Shown here: piece by piece, positions 44,683 to 54,439 of the stretch
Numbering within the stretch: position 1 is the first letter of the stretch
Layout of the letters: every line of letters starts with the position of its first letter
From: Micromonospora rhizosphaerae
GTDB taxonomy: Bacteria; Actinomycetota; Actinomycetes; Mycobacteriales; Micromonosporaceae
Direction of reading: 5' to 3'
DNA: 64,000 nucleotides
Assembly: GCF_900091465.1 (NCBI RefSeq)
Contig: NZ_FMHV01000002.1
Coordinates: 5,642,001 to 5,706,000, forward strand
The notes under the pieces: model-generated
Told to the model about the DNA's origin: nothing
The model's database searches: none
The model's input: only the letters and a program-made list of their open reading frames with translations
Made by a program: the position numbers and the translations under genes

Positions 44683-45714
44683 TCATGCCGCCGTGAGGGT
44701 GGTGTGGAGGGCGCGCACGTGGTGATCGCGGAGCGCGTAGTAGACGTACTCCAGTTGCCGGCGTGCGGCCGCGACGACGCCGATGTTGCGGCCGCGGTGG
44801 GCGGCGATGCGGTCACGCATGTGTCCGACCTTGCTGGTCGCGGACAAGGTCTGCACCGACTCGACCGCGGCCCAGCGCACCAGCCGGGAGCCCTGTTTCG
44901 TGATCGAGCCGCGGCGCACCCGGTTGTCAGACTCGTGGTGGCGCGGGGTCAATCCGGCCCAGCATGTCAGCTGCGGCGCGGTGGCGAAGCGGGTGACGTC
45001 GCCGATCTCGGCCACGAACACCGCACCCAGGGTGGGTCCGATGCCGGGGATGGTCTGAACCGCGGTGTAGGCCGGATCCCGGGCGAGCCGGGCGCGGGCC
45101 AGCCGGGCGAACAGGTCGATCTCGACGTCGAGTGCGTCCATCAACCGGCGCAGCGACGCGATCCGGGCCGTGTAGGCGGCGGGTAGGTCCAGCCGGTCCA
45201 GCAGCGCGGTGCCGGCCACCCCGAACAGGTCGGTCATCGGCACCTGCACACCACACTTGGCCAGCACAGCGTGCACCTCCGCCTTGCACAGGCTGCGCAC
45301 GGCGACCAGCTTGGCGCGGTGGCGGACCAGCTCCCGCAACTCCCTGGTCGCTGGCGGGGCGATCCACCCCTGGGCGAGGCGACCCATCCGCAACAGATCG
45401 GCCAGGTCGATCGCGTCCCGGACATCGTTCTTCACCCGACGGTACTCAAACGCCTTGACTCCCAACGGGTGCGCCAGGTGCACGCTGGCCCCGGCCGCCT
45501 GCAGCGCGTCGGCCGCCCAGTACCAGCCGTAGGTGGCTTCCAACACCACCTCCGGCGACTGCCCGGCCCGGGCGATCACCTCGGTCAACCGGTCCGGGTC
45601 GTTGACGATCCGCACACTTTCCAAGACCTCACCCAGCTCGGTCATCCGGACGATCACCGACCGGCGCCGATGCAGGTCGATACCCACGAACTGCTGTCCC
45701 GCATACCCTTCCAC
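44683..45714 (-). CDS. IS110-family transposase (second type)
   Basis: A 343-residue DEDD transposase, different from the inverted-pair type. The catalytic set is in FVGIDLHRRRSVIV (D), VVLEATYGWYWAAD (E) and VKNDVRDAIDLADLL (D, D). The C-terminal domain shows QTIPGIGPTLGAVFVAEIGD and LTCWAGLTPRHHESDNRVRR. GTG start at 45714 is preceded by AAGGAGG. Several GC-rich hairpins lie in the 45715-45850 region just upstream, a likely bridge-RNA end. Confidence 0.9.
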   Translation of the reverse strand: MEGYAGQQFVGIDLHRRRSVIVRMTELGEVLESVRIVNDPDRLTEVIARAGQSPEVVLEATYGWYWAADALQAAGASVHLAHPLGVKAFEYRRVKNDVRDAIDLADLLRMGRLAQGWIAPPATRELRELVRHRAKLVAVRSLCKAEVHAVLAKCGVQVPMTDLFGVAGTALLDRLDLPAAYTARIASLRRLMDALDVEIDLFARLARARLARDPAYTAVQTIPGIGPTLGAVFVAEIGDVTRFATAPQLTCWAGLTPRHHESDNRVRRGSITKQGSRLVRWAAVESVQTLSATSKVGHMRDRIAAHRGRNIGVVAAARRQLEYVYYALRDHHVRALHTTLTAA

Positions 45715-46330
45715 CAGGGGCCTCCTTCGTCGTGGACGTGAGCACTCCCAGCATCCCGCCGGGAGGTCACGAGGAGCGGAGGCCCCGCTCCTTCATCGCA
45801 TCAGAGTCGGTGCGGCGTCCTGCTTCACACGGAGTGCTCAGCCGTATTGAGCAGCAGTCGACAAGACTCTATGTCGCCTGATAGGGGAGCATCCGCAGGT
45901 CAGGCCGGTAAGGAGCTCCCGAACCGCGTGGCCTTGCATGTGGGAGCAGATTGGGTGCAGCTTGGCGAAGTGGTCGCCGCGCCCGAAGTGTTCAACCAGC
46001 CAGGCGGAGCAGAGCGCTCTGACCTGCGGTGATGCGGGCGAGCGGGCCGGTGTGACCTCCCAGAGAAGACCGAAGAGGTCGGCCTTCACTGCTCCCCGCC
46101 TAGCCGGTGCGGGCTGTCGTCGTGGAGCCCGGTGACGTCACTCAAGAGAGTCTGTCGCATCGACGTACGGCTCTGGGTCCGGCCGTGCTGCTGTCGGTAT
46201 GGATCCCGGGAGCTGAGACTCGAATCCCACCAGCAACCTTCTGACCAGGACTTCTTGCTCGGAGACCCCTTCGGCAGTCCGAAGAGGTCGTCGGTGGCAT
46301 TCGGTACGTCACAGAAGCTGAGCGGTCACG
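45715..46330. other. IS110 upstream end followed by unassigned sequence
   Basis: The first about 135 bases contain short hairpins (for example AGGAGCGG/CCGCTCCT near 45772-45795) and probably belong to the element. The rest has no supported gene; an 83-codon minus-strand frame at 45838-46089 lacks a start signal. Confidence 0.4.
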
Positions 46331-46354
46331 GTCGGGGGATGCAGTTCTCAGGTT

Positions 46355-46510
46355 CTGTCAGGAGTCGACGCTTGCCGTGAAAACGACCTCTCGGGCGATC
46401 GCCACGCCCGTCGCGATTGCCCCGTGCAGGACGGCCTCGGTCCCCAGTTCGCCCACAGCGAGCCGTGCATGCAGCGGCGTAATCCGCTGCAGCGGGCTCC
46501 GTTGCGTTGA
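46355..46510 (-). pseudogene. Possible ROK-family C-terminal fragment
   Basis: Reads LAVGELGTEAVLHGAIATGV and AIAREVVFTASV, which resembles the end of ROK-type regulators/kinases (LGTEAVLHGA motif). It is under 50 residues, with a frame change upstream. Confidence 0.4.
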
Positions 46511-46540
46511 GCGTCGCCGAGATCGAGGCAGACTTGAGCA

Positions 46541-47252
46541 GTGAAGTCATCGACCCGGCCTGGCTCGTGGCTGCCTCCGAAGTCGGCGTTCGCCGGGCTT
46601 CGGTTCCCGCCGGAGGTGATCGTGGTCGCGGTGCGCTGGTATCTGCGGTTCAACTTGTCCTATCGGGATGTTGAGGAGTTGCTGGTTGATCGTGGTGTGG
46701 AGGTCGATCACGTCACCGTCTACCGGTGGGTGCAGCGGTTTACGCCGCTGTTGGCCGACGCCGCCCGATTCTCCCGCCACTCGCCAGGCGACAGGTGGTT
46801 CGTTGATGAGACGTACGTCAAGGTGAACGGTGTGTGGTGTACCGGGCGGTCGACCAGGACGGGCAGGTCATCGACGCGTTGGTCTCGGCCCGCCGGGACG
46901 CCGGCGCGGCCCGGCGGTTCTTCCGCCACGCGCTGTCGAAGTTGAAGGTGACCCGGCGAGGTCGTGACCGACGCCGCGCCGGTCTACCCTGGCGTGCTGG
47001 ATGAGCTGATCCCGGTCCGCGTGGCACCACGTCGAACGGTACGCGAACAATCCGATCGAGGCTGATCACAGCCAGTTGAAACACCGGTTGAGACCGATGC
47101 GCGGGCTACGAACGGACAAGACGGCACAGGTGATCATCGCCGGACACGCGTTCATGCAGAACCTCCGACGCGGCCACTACGAACTCGCCGTCGACGCCCC
47201 ACCCGCTCTGCGGGTCGCCGCTGCGTTCACCGAACTCGCCCAAGCGATCTGA
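46541..47252 (+). pseudogene. IS6-family transposase with three or more frameshifts
   Basis: Segments in three frames rebuild an IS6-type transposase: FPPEVIVVAVRWYLRFNLSY, VDHVTVYRWVQRFTPLLADA, DRWFVDETYVKVNGVW (D), VYRAVDQDGQVIDALVSARR, EVVTDAAPVYPGVLDEL (D), and HHVERYANNPIEADHSQLKH with the catalytic Glu. The element lies inside the IS110 inverted pair and close to its right arm. Confidence 0.88.
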
Positions 47253-47293
47253 CCGTGACCCCGGCACGGGTTCAACACGTCCGCCGATCCGAT

Positions 47294-47563
47294 AACGCAA
47301 CTGTGAGTGTGAGGGTGCGGTTCTGAGACGGTAGGAGCCGTGCTCCCGCGGGCCACGGTCTGACCCGTAACGCAACCGGCTCAGTCGATGCCTTCGCGCT
47401 GATCTGTCGACTGTGGCTCGCGGGAGGGCCTGCTGTCACCGGACCGGTAGAGCGTGTCCCGATAGGGGCCTTGCTGCAACAAGGGCACCATCACAGTTCT
47501 GACCGCCCTGCCGGCCCGGCGATGGCCATCCGCCGTCCCAAGCCATCAGGAGACAAACGGTCC
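47294..47563 (+). ncRNA. Candidate bridge RNA region of IS110 copy 2
   Basis: Matches 43085-43354 on the opposite strand. It is the non-coding end upstream of the transposase and the expected site of an IS110 bridge RNA. Confidence 0.35.
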
Positions 47564-48661
47564 ATGTCCAGCATGCCAAACACCGCCCCGGACGGTCAGC
47601 CCGACCCGACCGGCGAGGAGGTCATCCTCGGCGTCGACACCCACAAGGACGCCCACGTCGCCGCAGTGACCACCCCGCTCGGCGTCCAGGTCGCCTCTGC
47701 CAGCTTCCCGACCACCGCCGCCGGCTACCGCGACCTGCTGGCCTGGGCACGTGGTTTCGGCGACCTCCGCCGCGCCGGTGTCGAGGGAACCGGCTCCTTC
47801 GGCGCGGGCCTGGCCCGCTACCTGCGTGACCAGCGTCTGACCGTGATCGAGGTCAACCGCCCCGACCGCGCGGCGCGCCGCCGCCACGGCAAAACCGACA
47901 CCGTCGACGCGATGGCCGCCGCCCTGGCGGTGCTGTCCGGCCGGGCCGCCGCCACCGCAAAGACCGCCGACGGGCCGGTGGAGATGCTGCGCATGTTCCG
48001 CCTGGCCAGAGCCTCCGCGGTGAAATCCCGCACCCAGGCGGTCAACCAGCTCAAGGCCGTCATCGTCACCGCCGCCACAACGCTACGCGACACTTTGACC
48101 GGCCTGTCCAACACAGCGTTGATCCGCCACTGCGCCGCCCTGCCCGACACCGCCCCGACCGACGTGGCCACCGCCACCGTCTACACCCTGCGCCGCCTGG
48201 CCCAGCGCATCCAGACACTCACCGCCGAGGAACGCGAACTCCAGCGCCAGATCACCGCCGTGCTGAACTCGAACGCGCCACAGCTGCTGCACCGTCACGG
48301 GATCGGCCCCGACAGCGCCTCCGCGCTGCTGATCACCGCAGGGGACAACCCCGACCGGATGCACAGCCAGGCGTCCTTCGCCGCGCTATGCGGCGTCAAC
48401 CCGATCGAGGCGTCCTCGGGCAAGACCCGCCGGCGCCGACTCAACCGCGGCGGCGACCGCCGCGCCAACGCCGCCCTCTACCGCATCGCCCTGACCCGAT
48501 CACGGGGTGACCAACGCACCCAGGACTACCTCGACCGACGCAGCAGCCAAGGCCTCACCCGCCGCGAAGCCATGCGATGTCTCAAGCGGTACATCGCCCG
48601 CGAGATCTACCACCTGCTCCGCCAGCTCGATCCCATAGATCCGACCCCACGAACCGCTTGA
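47564..48661 (+). CDS. IS110-family transposase (identical to copy 1)
   Basis: The protein is identical to that of copy 1, including the DEDD residues (GVDTHKD, EGTGSFG, KTDTVDA). Perfect identity over the full protein implies a recent duplication, or gene conversion between arms. Confidence 0.92.
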   Translation: MSSMPNTAPDGQPDPTGEEVILGVDTHKDAHVAAVTTPLGVQVASASFPTTAAGYRDLLAWARGFGDLRRAGVEGTGSFGAGLARYLRDQRLTVIEVNRPDRAARRRHGKTDTVDAMAAALAVLSGRAAATAKTADGPVEMLRMFRLARASAVKSRTQAVNQLKAVIVTAATTLRDTLTGLSNTALIRHCAALPDTAPTDVATATVYTLRRLAQRIQTLTAEERELQRQITAVLNSNAPQLLHRHGIGPDSASALLITAGDNPDRMHSQASFAALCGVNPIEASSGKTRRRRLNRGGDRRANAALYRIALTRSRGDQRTQDYLDRRSSQGLTRREAMRCLKRYIAREIYHLLRQLDPIDPTPRTA

Positions 48662-48772
48662 CAGAACATAGGGGCATCAGCGCCTTCGCATCCGACTAGC
48701 TCGCCACCTGAGCCCTTTCCTTTGCGACGAGCGGCGGAACGACGAGTGCCGCCGTCGTTCGACCTGGCGTTC

Positions 48773-49708
48773 TCAGGTGCCGGGCGGGCGGATGGGCACC
48801 CGCCACCCGTACGCCGGCGGGGGCGCCTGCGGCGCGCGGTGCGCTAACCGTGCCAGCGTCCAGAGCCAGCCGACCCCCACCAGCGCCACGAGTGCCAGCC
48901 CCGCTAACTCCAGCACGGCGAAGAGGGCGGCCTGCCCAGCGGTCGGCCTGGCCACCCAGCCCTGGGGAGTCGTGGTACCTCCGGTCAGCAGCAGCGTCAG
49001 GAGCAGCGCGATCACGCGCATACCATCCCAGAGGGCGTGGAGCAGGGAGACGCCGAGGTAGGCCAGGATGAGCCGCCCGCTGATCGTGAAGTGCTCGCGG
49101 GTGCTGGACGAGAAGAGCACCCCGCCGAGGATCGCCGTCCACAGGCCGTGACCGAACGGTGCGATCACGCCGCGCAACAGCTCGGTCTCCACCACCTGGG
49201 TCACCGACAGCCCGTGGACGGTAAACAGCGCGGTGAACGCGTACCCGGCGGTTTCCAGGGCCGCGAAGCCGAACCCGACCGAGGCGCCGAGAACGATCCC
49301 GTCCCGTGGTGCCTTCACATGCAGGTGCCGGGTCAGGAACGCCAGCACCGCGAGCTTCACGGCCTCCTCGATGAGTCCCACGCCGAAGAACAGCCACCAC
49401 GACGGGCGCAGCAGGTAGGACTCCAGCAGCGACGCCGCCAGCACCCCGAGCACGCCGCCGGCCAGGAACGTGTTCAGGATGAGGCCCGGGGCGAGCTCCC
49501 CGGTCTCCCGGCGCTGGAAGGCCCACGCCACGAACGTCACGGGCACCAGGAAGCTGCCCAACAGCACCAGGGTCGGCACCAGGTTGGGGTTGCCGGTGAG
49601 GAAGGTGACCACCACGGTGGCCAGCCACAGCGCCAGGCCGCCCGAGAAGATCCGCAGCCAGGGTCGCCGGATCGCCGGGGCCGGCGGCTGGGGGTAGGCC
49701 TGTGCCAC
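48773..49708 (-). CDS. PrsW-family intramembrane metalloprotease
   Basis: A 311-residue multi-pass membrane protein (about eight helices). The PrsW signature is present: FFGVGLIEEAVKLAVLAFL (EEA..K), SVGFGFAALETAGYAFTALF, GHGLWTAILGGVLF and LLHALWDG. These Glu and His residues are the proposed zinc ligands. PrsW cleaves anti-sigma factors in Bacillus; in actinobacteria substrates are mostly unknown. GTG start at 49708 has GAGGAGG five bases upstream. Confidence 0.88.
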   Translation of the reverse strand: MAQAYPQPPAPAIRRPWLRIFSGGLALWLATVVVTFLTGNPNLVPTLVLLGSFLVPVTFVAWAFQRRETGELAPGLILNTFLAGGVLGVLAASLLESYLLRPSWWLFFGVGLIEEAVKLAVLAFLTRHLHVKAPRDGIVLGASVGFGFAALETAGYAFTALFTVHGLSVTQVVETELLRGVIAPFGHGLWTAILGGVLFSSSTREHFTISGRLILAYLGVSLLHALWDGMRVIALLLTLLLTGGTTTPQGWVARPTAGQAALFAVLELAGLALVALVGVGWLWTLARLAHRAPQAPPPAYGWRVPIRPPGT

Positions 49709-49918
49709 CGCTGCCTCCTCGGGTCCCTCATTCGTGCGTCTGCGGCGCCCGGCACCGCTCCACGCATACGTCGCCCGTGTCCCCCTCAGGAATCGTAGAA
49801 GGTGGGTAGCGCGGAAACAGCCCGTTACGCAGGTTCGCCCGTCGCACCCGGGCGGCGCAGGGAATCGGTGCGCTGGCAACGGTGTCAGCGACGCGCGGGA
49901 AAGGGCCAGAGCAACTAG

Positions 49919-50949
49919 CCCGTGTTTCATAAGGCTCGGAGCCACTGGTTGATGACGGCGATGGTGACGGTGGCTTCGAAGCGGACGGCGAGTTTGTCGT
50001 AGCGGGTGGCCATGGCGCGGTGCTGTTTGAGCTGGTTGATGCCGCATTCCACGGCGTGCCGCAATCGGTAGTCGACCGGGTCGAAGGCGGGTGGTCGTCC
50101 GCCTTTGGATCCCTTGGCCTTACGGTGGGCGTCCTGGTCGGCCTTGCTCGGGATGCAGACCCGGATCTTTCGGCGGCGGGCATACCCGCGGTTGCCGCGG
50201 CTGGTGTACGCCTTGTCGGCCAGGACCAGGTCGGGACGTGTGCGGGGCCGGCCCCCGCCGACCCGGTACACCTTGATCCGCTGCAGCACGGTGATGAACT
50301 GTGGGCTGTCTCCGCGCTGCCCAGCGGTGATCACCACGGCGAGGGTCTTGCGGCCCTGCTCGCAGGCCAGGTGCGTCTTGGTGGTGAACCCGCCCCGGGA
50401 ACGGCCCAGCCCGTGATCGGCAGGCTCGGTGGCAACGCCGCCCGGCGGTTCTTTCTGCAGGTGACCGTCCCGGCGGGCACCCGCAGCGTGCTGGTGGGCG
50501 CGGCTGATCGTGGAGTCGACACTGACCGTCCAGTCGATCTTCCCGGCGGCGTCTGCCCCGGCCTGCAACCCTGCCAGGACCTTCGCCCACGTGCCGTCAC
50601 GCTGCCAGCGCCGGAACCAGCGATACAAGGTCTGCCAAGGCCCATACACCTCCGGCACATCCCGCCACGGCGTCCCGGTCCGGACCCGCCACCGGATCCC
50701 GTCGATGATCTGCCGTTTCGTCCAACGCGGCGGACGCCCCCGGCCCGGCTCCGCAGGCAGAACAGGCCGCAGCCCCGCCCACTGAGCGTCGGTGAGATCG
50801 TGCCGCCTCGCTGCCGCTACCCTGGGCACGAGGTCTCCGGTCGGTCTTCGGTTTGCTTGGTCGCTAACCGATCTACCGGAGACCTCCTCTCTTATCGATC
50901 ACCGCCACGCCGGCTCTTCTCACCGCCCAGCGCCCTTACGAAACACGGG
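49919..50949 (-). mobile_element. IS5-family element A, flanked by CTAG
   Basis: Terminal inverted repeats: CCCGTGTTTCATAAGG at the left end (49919 onward) and its near complement ending at 50949. A direct CTAG repeat flanks the element (49915-49918 and 50950-50953), the target duplication typical of IS5 relatives. The element is 1031 bp and its right side touches the left end of element B. Confidence 0.88.
49927..50829 (-). CDS. IS5-family transposase (element A, single frame)
   Basis: A 300-residue DDE transposase in one frame. The N-terminal part ([35 protein letters not shown]) is followed by [20 protein letters not shown] (D), [16 protein letters not shown] (D) and [20 protein letters not shown] (E). 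In the region where elements with two frames shift, this one reads [11 protein letters not shown] without a run of A and G, so no frameshift is needed. It looks intact and potentially active. Confidence 0.92.
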   Translation of the reverse strand: MPRVAAARRHDLTDAQWAGLRPVLPAEPGRGRPPRWTKRQIIDGIRWRVRTGTPWRDVPEVYGPWQTLYRWFRRWQRDGTWAKVLAGLQAGADAAGKIDWTVSVDSTISRAHQHAAGARRDGHLQKEPPGGVATEPADHGLGRSRGGFTTKTHLACEQGRKTLAVVITAGQRGDSPQFITVLQRIKVYRVGGGRPRTRPDLVLADKAYTSRGNRGYARRRKIRVCIPSKADQDAHRKAKGSKGGRPPAFDPVDYRLRHAVECGINQLKQHRAMATRYDKLAVRFEATVTIAVINQWLRAL

Positions 50950-50951
50950 CT

Positions 50952-51985
50952 AGGGCCTGTGTCGAAGTCGGCGGTGGTGGGCGAAGAGATTCCGGCGCGT
51001 CGGTGATCGAGAAGTAGTGAGGTCTCCGGTAGATGGTTCATCGACGAAGAAGACCATCAGCACGGAGACCTCGTGGCCACTGTAGCGGTGACGAGGCGGC
51101 ACGACCTGACTGACGCGCAGTGGGCGGCGGTGGAGCCGCTGCTACCTGTGGGGCGTCGGCCGGGTCGGCCGCCGACATGGACGAAGCGGCAGCTCATTGA
51201 TGGGATCCGGTGGCGGACCCGGGTCGGTGCGCCGTGGCGGGACGTACCGGAGTGCTACGGGTCATGGGCGGCGGCGTACGCGTTGTTCCGCCGCTGGCAG
51301 CGCGACGGGACCTGGGCGAAGATCTTGACCTGGTTGCAGGCGGTGGCCGACGCGGCCGGGCGTGTGACGTGGGACGTGTCGGTGGACTCGTCGGTCGCCC
51401 GGGCGCATCAGCACGCCGTCGGGGCGCGTAAAAGGGGGATCTGCAGGTCGAACCGCCGGGCGGGGTGACGGTCGAGCCGGCCGATCATGCGCTCGGGCGG
51501 TCGCGGGGTGGGCTGACGACGAAGCTGCACCTGGCCTGCGAGCAGGGGCAGAAGCCGTTGTCGATCGTGCTGACCGCGGGGCAGCGTGGGGACAGTCCGC
51601 AGTTCGTGGCGGTGCTCGACGGCATCCGGGTGCCCCGTCTGGGCAGCGGCCGGCCGCGGACCCGCCCGGACCGGGTCCTGGCCGACAAGGCGTACACGTC
51701 CCGGGTCAACCGCCGCTACCTGCGCCGACGCGGAATCAAGGCCACCATCCCGTCGAAGGCCGATCAGGACGCCAACCGGCGTAAACGGGGCTCGAAGGGC
51801 GGCCGGCCACCGGCCTTCGACCCCGAGCGGTACAAGCAGCGTCATGCCGTGGAATGCGGCATCAACCGGCTCAAGCGCAACCGCGCCGTGGCCACCCGAT
51901 TCGACAAGCTCGCCGTGCGCTACGAAGCCACCGTGCACGTCGCCGCGATCAGCGAGTGGCTGTGACCGACTTCGACACAGGCCCT
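50952..51985 (+). mobile_element. IS5-family element B with perfect 20-bp inverted repeats
   Basis: AGGGCCTGTGTCGAAGTCGG at 50952-50971 is exactly complementary to 51966-51985. The element is 1034 bp. Its left end is overlapped by the CTAG target copy of element A, so A probably inserted at the end of B. Confidence 0.9.
51073..51965 (+). CDS. IS5-family transposase (element B), made by -1 frameshift
   Basis: The first frame runs from 51073 and carries [20 protein letters not shown] and [18 protein letters not shown] (D). It ends at 51468. The rest of the protein, with [25 protein letters not shown] (D) and [16 protein letters not shown] (E), lies in the -1 frame to 51965. Shifting at A-AGG-GGG (51432-51438) joins them without gaps and gives about 297 residues, matching element A (300). 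The element has perfect ends, so this is better read as programmed frameshifting than as decay. Confidence 0.75.
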
Positions 51986-52118
51986 GGTCCCCGAGCAAGT
52001 CGACCGGTTCGAAATGTTGACCGGTCACCCGTTCGGCTACGGCTGCCGCAATCTGCGGACGGCGCGGCATCGAACGCGAAACATCACGTCGGAAAGCCAC
52101 GAACCTGGAGGGAACCCG

Positions 52119-52790
52119 ATGACCACCGCAACGATGACTCGGACAGATGAGCAGCTCCAGCGGGATGTGCTGGCTGAGTTTAAGTGGGACGCCCGGGTGC
52201 AACCCAATGAGATCGGCGTGTCGGCCAAGGATGGGGTGGTGGCCCTGACCGGGTGGGTCGACTCGTACGTGAAGAAGTAGGCGGCGTACCGGGTGCGTGG
52301 GGTGAAGGCGGTCGCGAACGACATCGAGGTGCAGTTGCCGACCTCGGCGGAGCGCACGGACCCGGATCTGGCGGCGGCGGCGACCCGGGCCCTGGAGTGG
52401 GATGCGCTGGTGCCGAGCCAGAACATCCACGTCAGCGTCAGCAGGGGATGGGTGACGCTGAGCGGCGAGGTCGAGTGGGAATACCAGCGACGGGCCGCGG
52501 AACGGGCGGTGCGCCGCCTGTCCGGGGTGCGCGGAGTGAGCAACCAGATCTCCCTGCGGCCGCGAACGAGGGTGGATCTGGCGGAGGCGCGGCGCCGGAT
52601 CGAGGAGGCGCTGGTCCGTACCGTGGACACGCCCGGCGAGCGGCTCACCGTGACCATCGAGGGCGACGAGGTCATCTTGACCGGTGTGGTCCGGTCCTGG
52701 CGCGGGCGCGAAGAGGCAGCGCGGGTCGCCTGGTCGGCGCCGGGAGTGACATCGGTGGAGAACCGGATCGTGGTCAACCCCGCGGACTAG
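52119..52790 (+). pseudogene. BON-domain protein with internal TAG
   Basis: One 224-codon frame with a TAG at 52278-52280 (codon 54). It encodes three BON domains: LAEFKWDARVQPNEIGVSAK with VVALTGWVDSYVKK, then LEWDALVPSQNIHVSVSRGW with VTLSGEVEWEYQRR, and LTVTIEGDEVILTGVVRSW. Homologues usually have Trp after VKK, so TGG to TAG is likely. The start has a GGAGGGAACCCG leader. A GTG at 52293 might start the last two domains. BON domains bind membranes or phospholipids. Confidence 0.8.
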
Positions 52791-52884
52791 TGCCGCCAGT
52801 TATCCGCCGGCGTCCGACCACGGTTCGACGTTGAGTGGGCAAGTCCGAGAGGGCAGGGCCGCTGGCCCATCGAGGAGTGACGCG

Positions 52885-53418
52885 ATGCGAAATGGAGTCT
52901 GGGTACTGGCCCTGCGGGGAGTGGCCGCGATCGTGTTCGGCCTGCTGGCCCTGCTATGGCCAGCCGTGACGGCGCTCGCCCTCGCGGTGCTGTTCGGCGC
53001 GTACGCGCTGGTCAGTGGAGCGGTGCACCTGGCGGCGGGGTTCAGCCGCGGCCAACCCGGCGCAGTTCGGGGACTGTTCCTGCTGACCGGTCTGCTCGGC
53101 GTGGCCATCGCCCTGGTGACGTTGCTGTGGCCCGCGATCACCGCGTTCGCGCTGGCCATCGTGATCGGCATCTGGGCGATCGTCATCGGCGTACTGGACA
53201 TCTGGGCGTCGGTCCGCTGGCGTGCCGCGCGGCTGCTCGCGGTGGTCGGCGTCGTGTCGGTGCTGGCCGGGCTGCTCATCCTGTTCCGCCCCGACGTCGG
53301 AACGGTGGTCATAGCGCAGGTGATCGGCGCCTACGCGATCGTGGCCGGCGTGGTGATGCTGGCGGCGGCATGGCAACGCAGGCGCTCTCCGATCAGCGCG
53401 GCACGCGCCGCTGGCTGA
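52885..53418 (+). CDS. HdeD-family (DUF308) membrane protein
   Basis: A 177-residue protein of six short transmembrane helices arranged as three hairpins. Repeated units LALLWPAVTALALAVLFGAY, TLLWPAITAFALAIVIGIWA and LILFRPDVGTVVIAQVIGAY show the internal threefold duplication typical of HdeD. E. coli HdeD is linked to acid resistance. The start at 52885 has GAGGAG seven bases upstream; the upstream in-frame start at 52831 does not. Confidence 0.9.
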   Translation: MRNGVWVLALRGVAAIVFGLLALLWPAVTALALAVLFGAYALVSGAVHLAAGFSRGQPGAVRGLFLLTGLLGVAIALVTLLWPAITAFALAIVIGIWAIVIGVLDIWASVRWRAARLLAVVGVVSVLAGLLILFRPDVGTVVIAQVIGAYAIVAGVVMLAAAWQRRRSPISAARAAG

Positions 53419-53880
53419 CACGAACGCCATCGATGAGACCGCGACTTGGAGGCAGCGGACTTGGCCCCTCAGCGTTGGAGCGGCTCGCTGACCCCTGATG
53501 CAACAGTGGGCGGTACAGCGCGGCGGCGAGCGTGACGAAGACCAGGGCGAAGAGCCCGAACCCGACCGCCAGGCCCACCGATGCGTCCGGGTCACCGTTG
53601 ACGATCATCACGACCGCCATCGCCGCCAGCGAGACGGCGAGGCAGGTGTAACTGGTGAGCAGCGCGTACATCATCCGGCGCGCCCAGGGGCGTGCCGGAG
53701 CAGGCCGACGCCGGTGGCTACGGCGGCCGGAACGACGATGCCGAGGTCCATCAGCTTGACCGGTCAGAACGGGGTGGGGCTGGAGGCGTACTCGGTCAGC
53801 CGCGCCGGGTCCTGCCAGGAGATCAGCATCGGGCGCAGGTGCTGCCCGAGGACGAGGAAGGCGGCCACCGCCAGCCGGCA
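53393..53880 (-). pseudogene. Multi-pass membrane protein with internal TGA
   Basis: Frames combine to LRPMLISWQDPARLTEYASS, then TPF-stop-PVK, LMDLGIVVPAAVATGVGLLR and, after a frame change, MMYALLTSYTCLAVSLAAMA and VNGDPDASVGLAVGFGLFAL. The TGA at 53764-53766 is where Trp is expected in related actinobacterial membrane proteins. The 5' end is missing at a junction with an enoyl-CoA hydratase fragment near 53880-53935. The tail overlaps the HdeD gene end by 26 bases. Confidence 0.65.
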
Positions 53881-53934
53881 TCATCTGCGCCTGACCCTTC
53901 GTGCGGCCGTAGGTGTGGCAGAACAGCCGGTCAG

Positions 53935-54343
53935 AGCACGCGCGAGCTTTGGCCTGGTGGACAAGGTGGTCGGGCTGACCTCCACCATGGGCGGCACCCA
54001 GCGGCCCGCCGCGCGGGCAGGCGTGGGCCGGGCGAAGGAGTTCGTGATGACCGGCGAACGCTACTCGGCCGCCGCGCTCGAACGGTGGAACGTGGTGAAC
54101 CGGGTGCTTCCCGACGACGGTTTTGACGCGGCGGCGCCGGCGTTCGCCGCCGGTCCGACCCGCGCCCACGCCGCCACGAAGCAGGTGCTCGCCCACTTCG
54201 AGCGGGGCGGCGTGCCCGAGGCGAACCGGCACGTCACGCAGATCGCCGCCGACCTGTACCGGACCGAGGACCTCCGTGGCACGGTGCGCTCCTTTCCTCA
54301 CGGACGGACCGGACCGGGTAAGGCCACGTTCACCGGCCGCTGA
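53935..54343 (+). pseudogene. Enoyl-CoA hydratase/isomerase, C-terminal part
   Basis: Reads FGLVDKVVGLTSTMGGTQRP, ARAGVGRAKEFVMTGERYSA and LERWNVVNRVLPDDGF, the crotonase-fold C-terminal half. Oxyanion-hole segments of the N-terminal half are absent. The last part is irregular (frameshift near 54295). There is no start signal. Confidence 0.8.
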
Positions 54344-54439
54344 TGGCGCTCCCCGTCCCAGCGTGCCTACCCCGTCCGAGGTGGGTAGGCAGGGGGCTTC
54401 GCGCAGGGGACCGAGACGTGTACCGGTCAGGAGGCCGTG

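Larger units (their letters stand above)
47294..48677 (+). mobile_element. IS110-family element, copy 2 of an inverted pair
   Basis: 1384 bases, inverted and near-identical to 41971-43354; one clustered difference was seen near 47330 (CTACCGTCTC against CTACGATCTC on the other strand). Equal length means no indels. With copy 1 it encloses 3.9 kb (43355-47293). Confidence 0.85.

Noticed and set aside
46195..46245. A tRNA-like T-loop (ACTCGAATCC followed by CCA)
   Set aside because: The T-stem does not pair and no anticodon or D arm is found.
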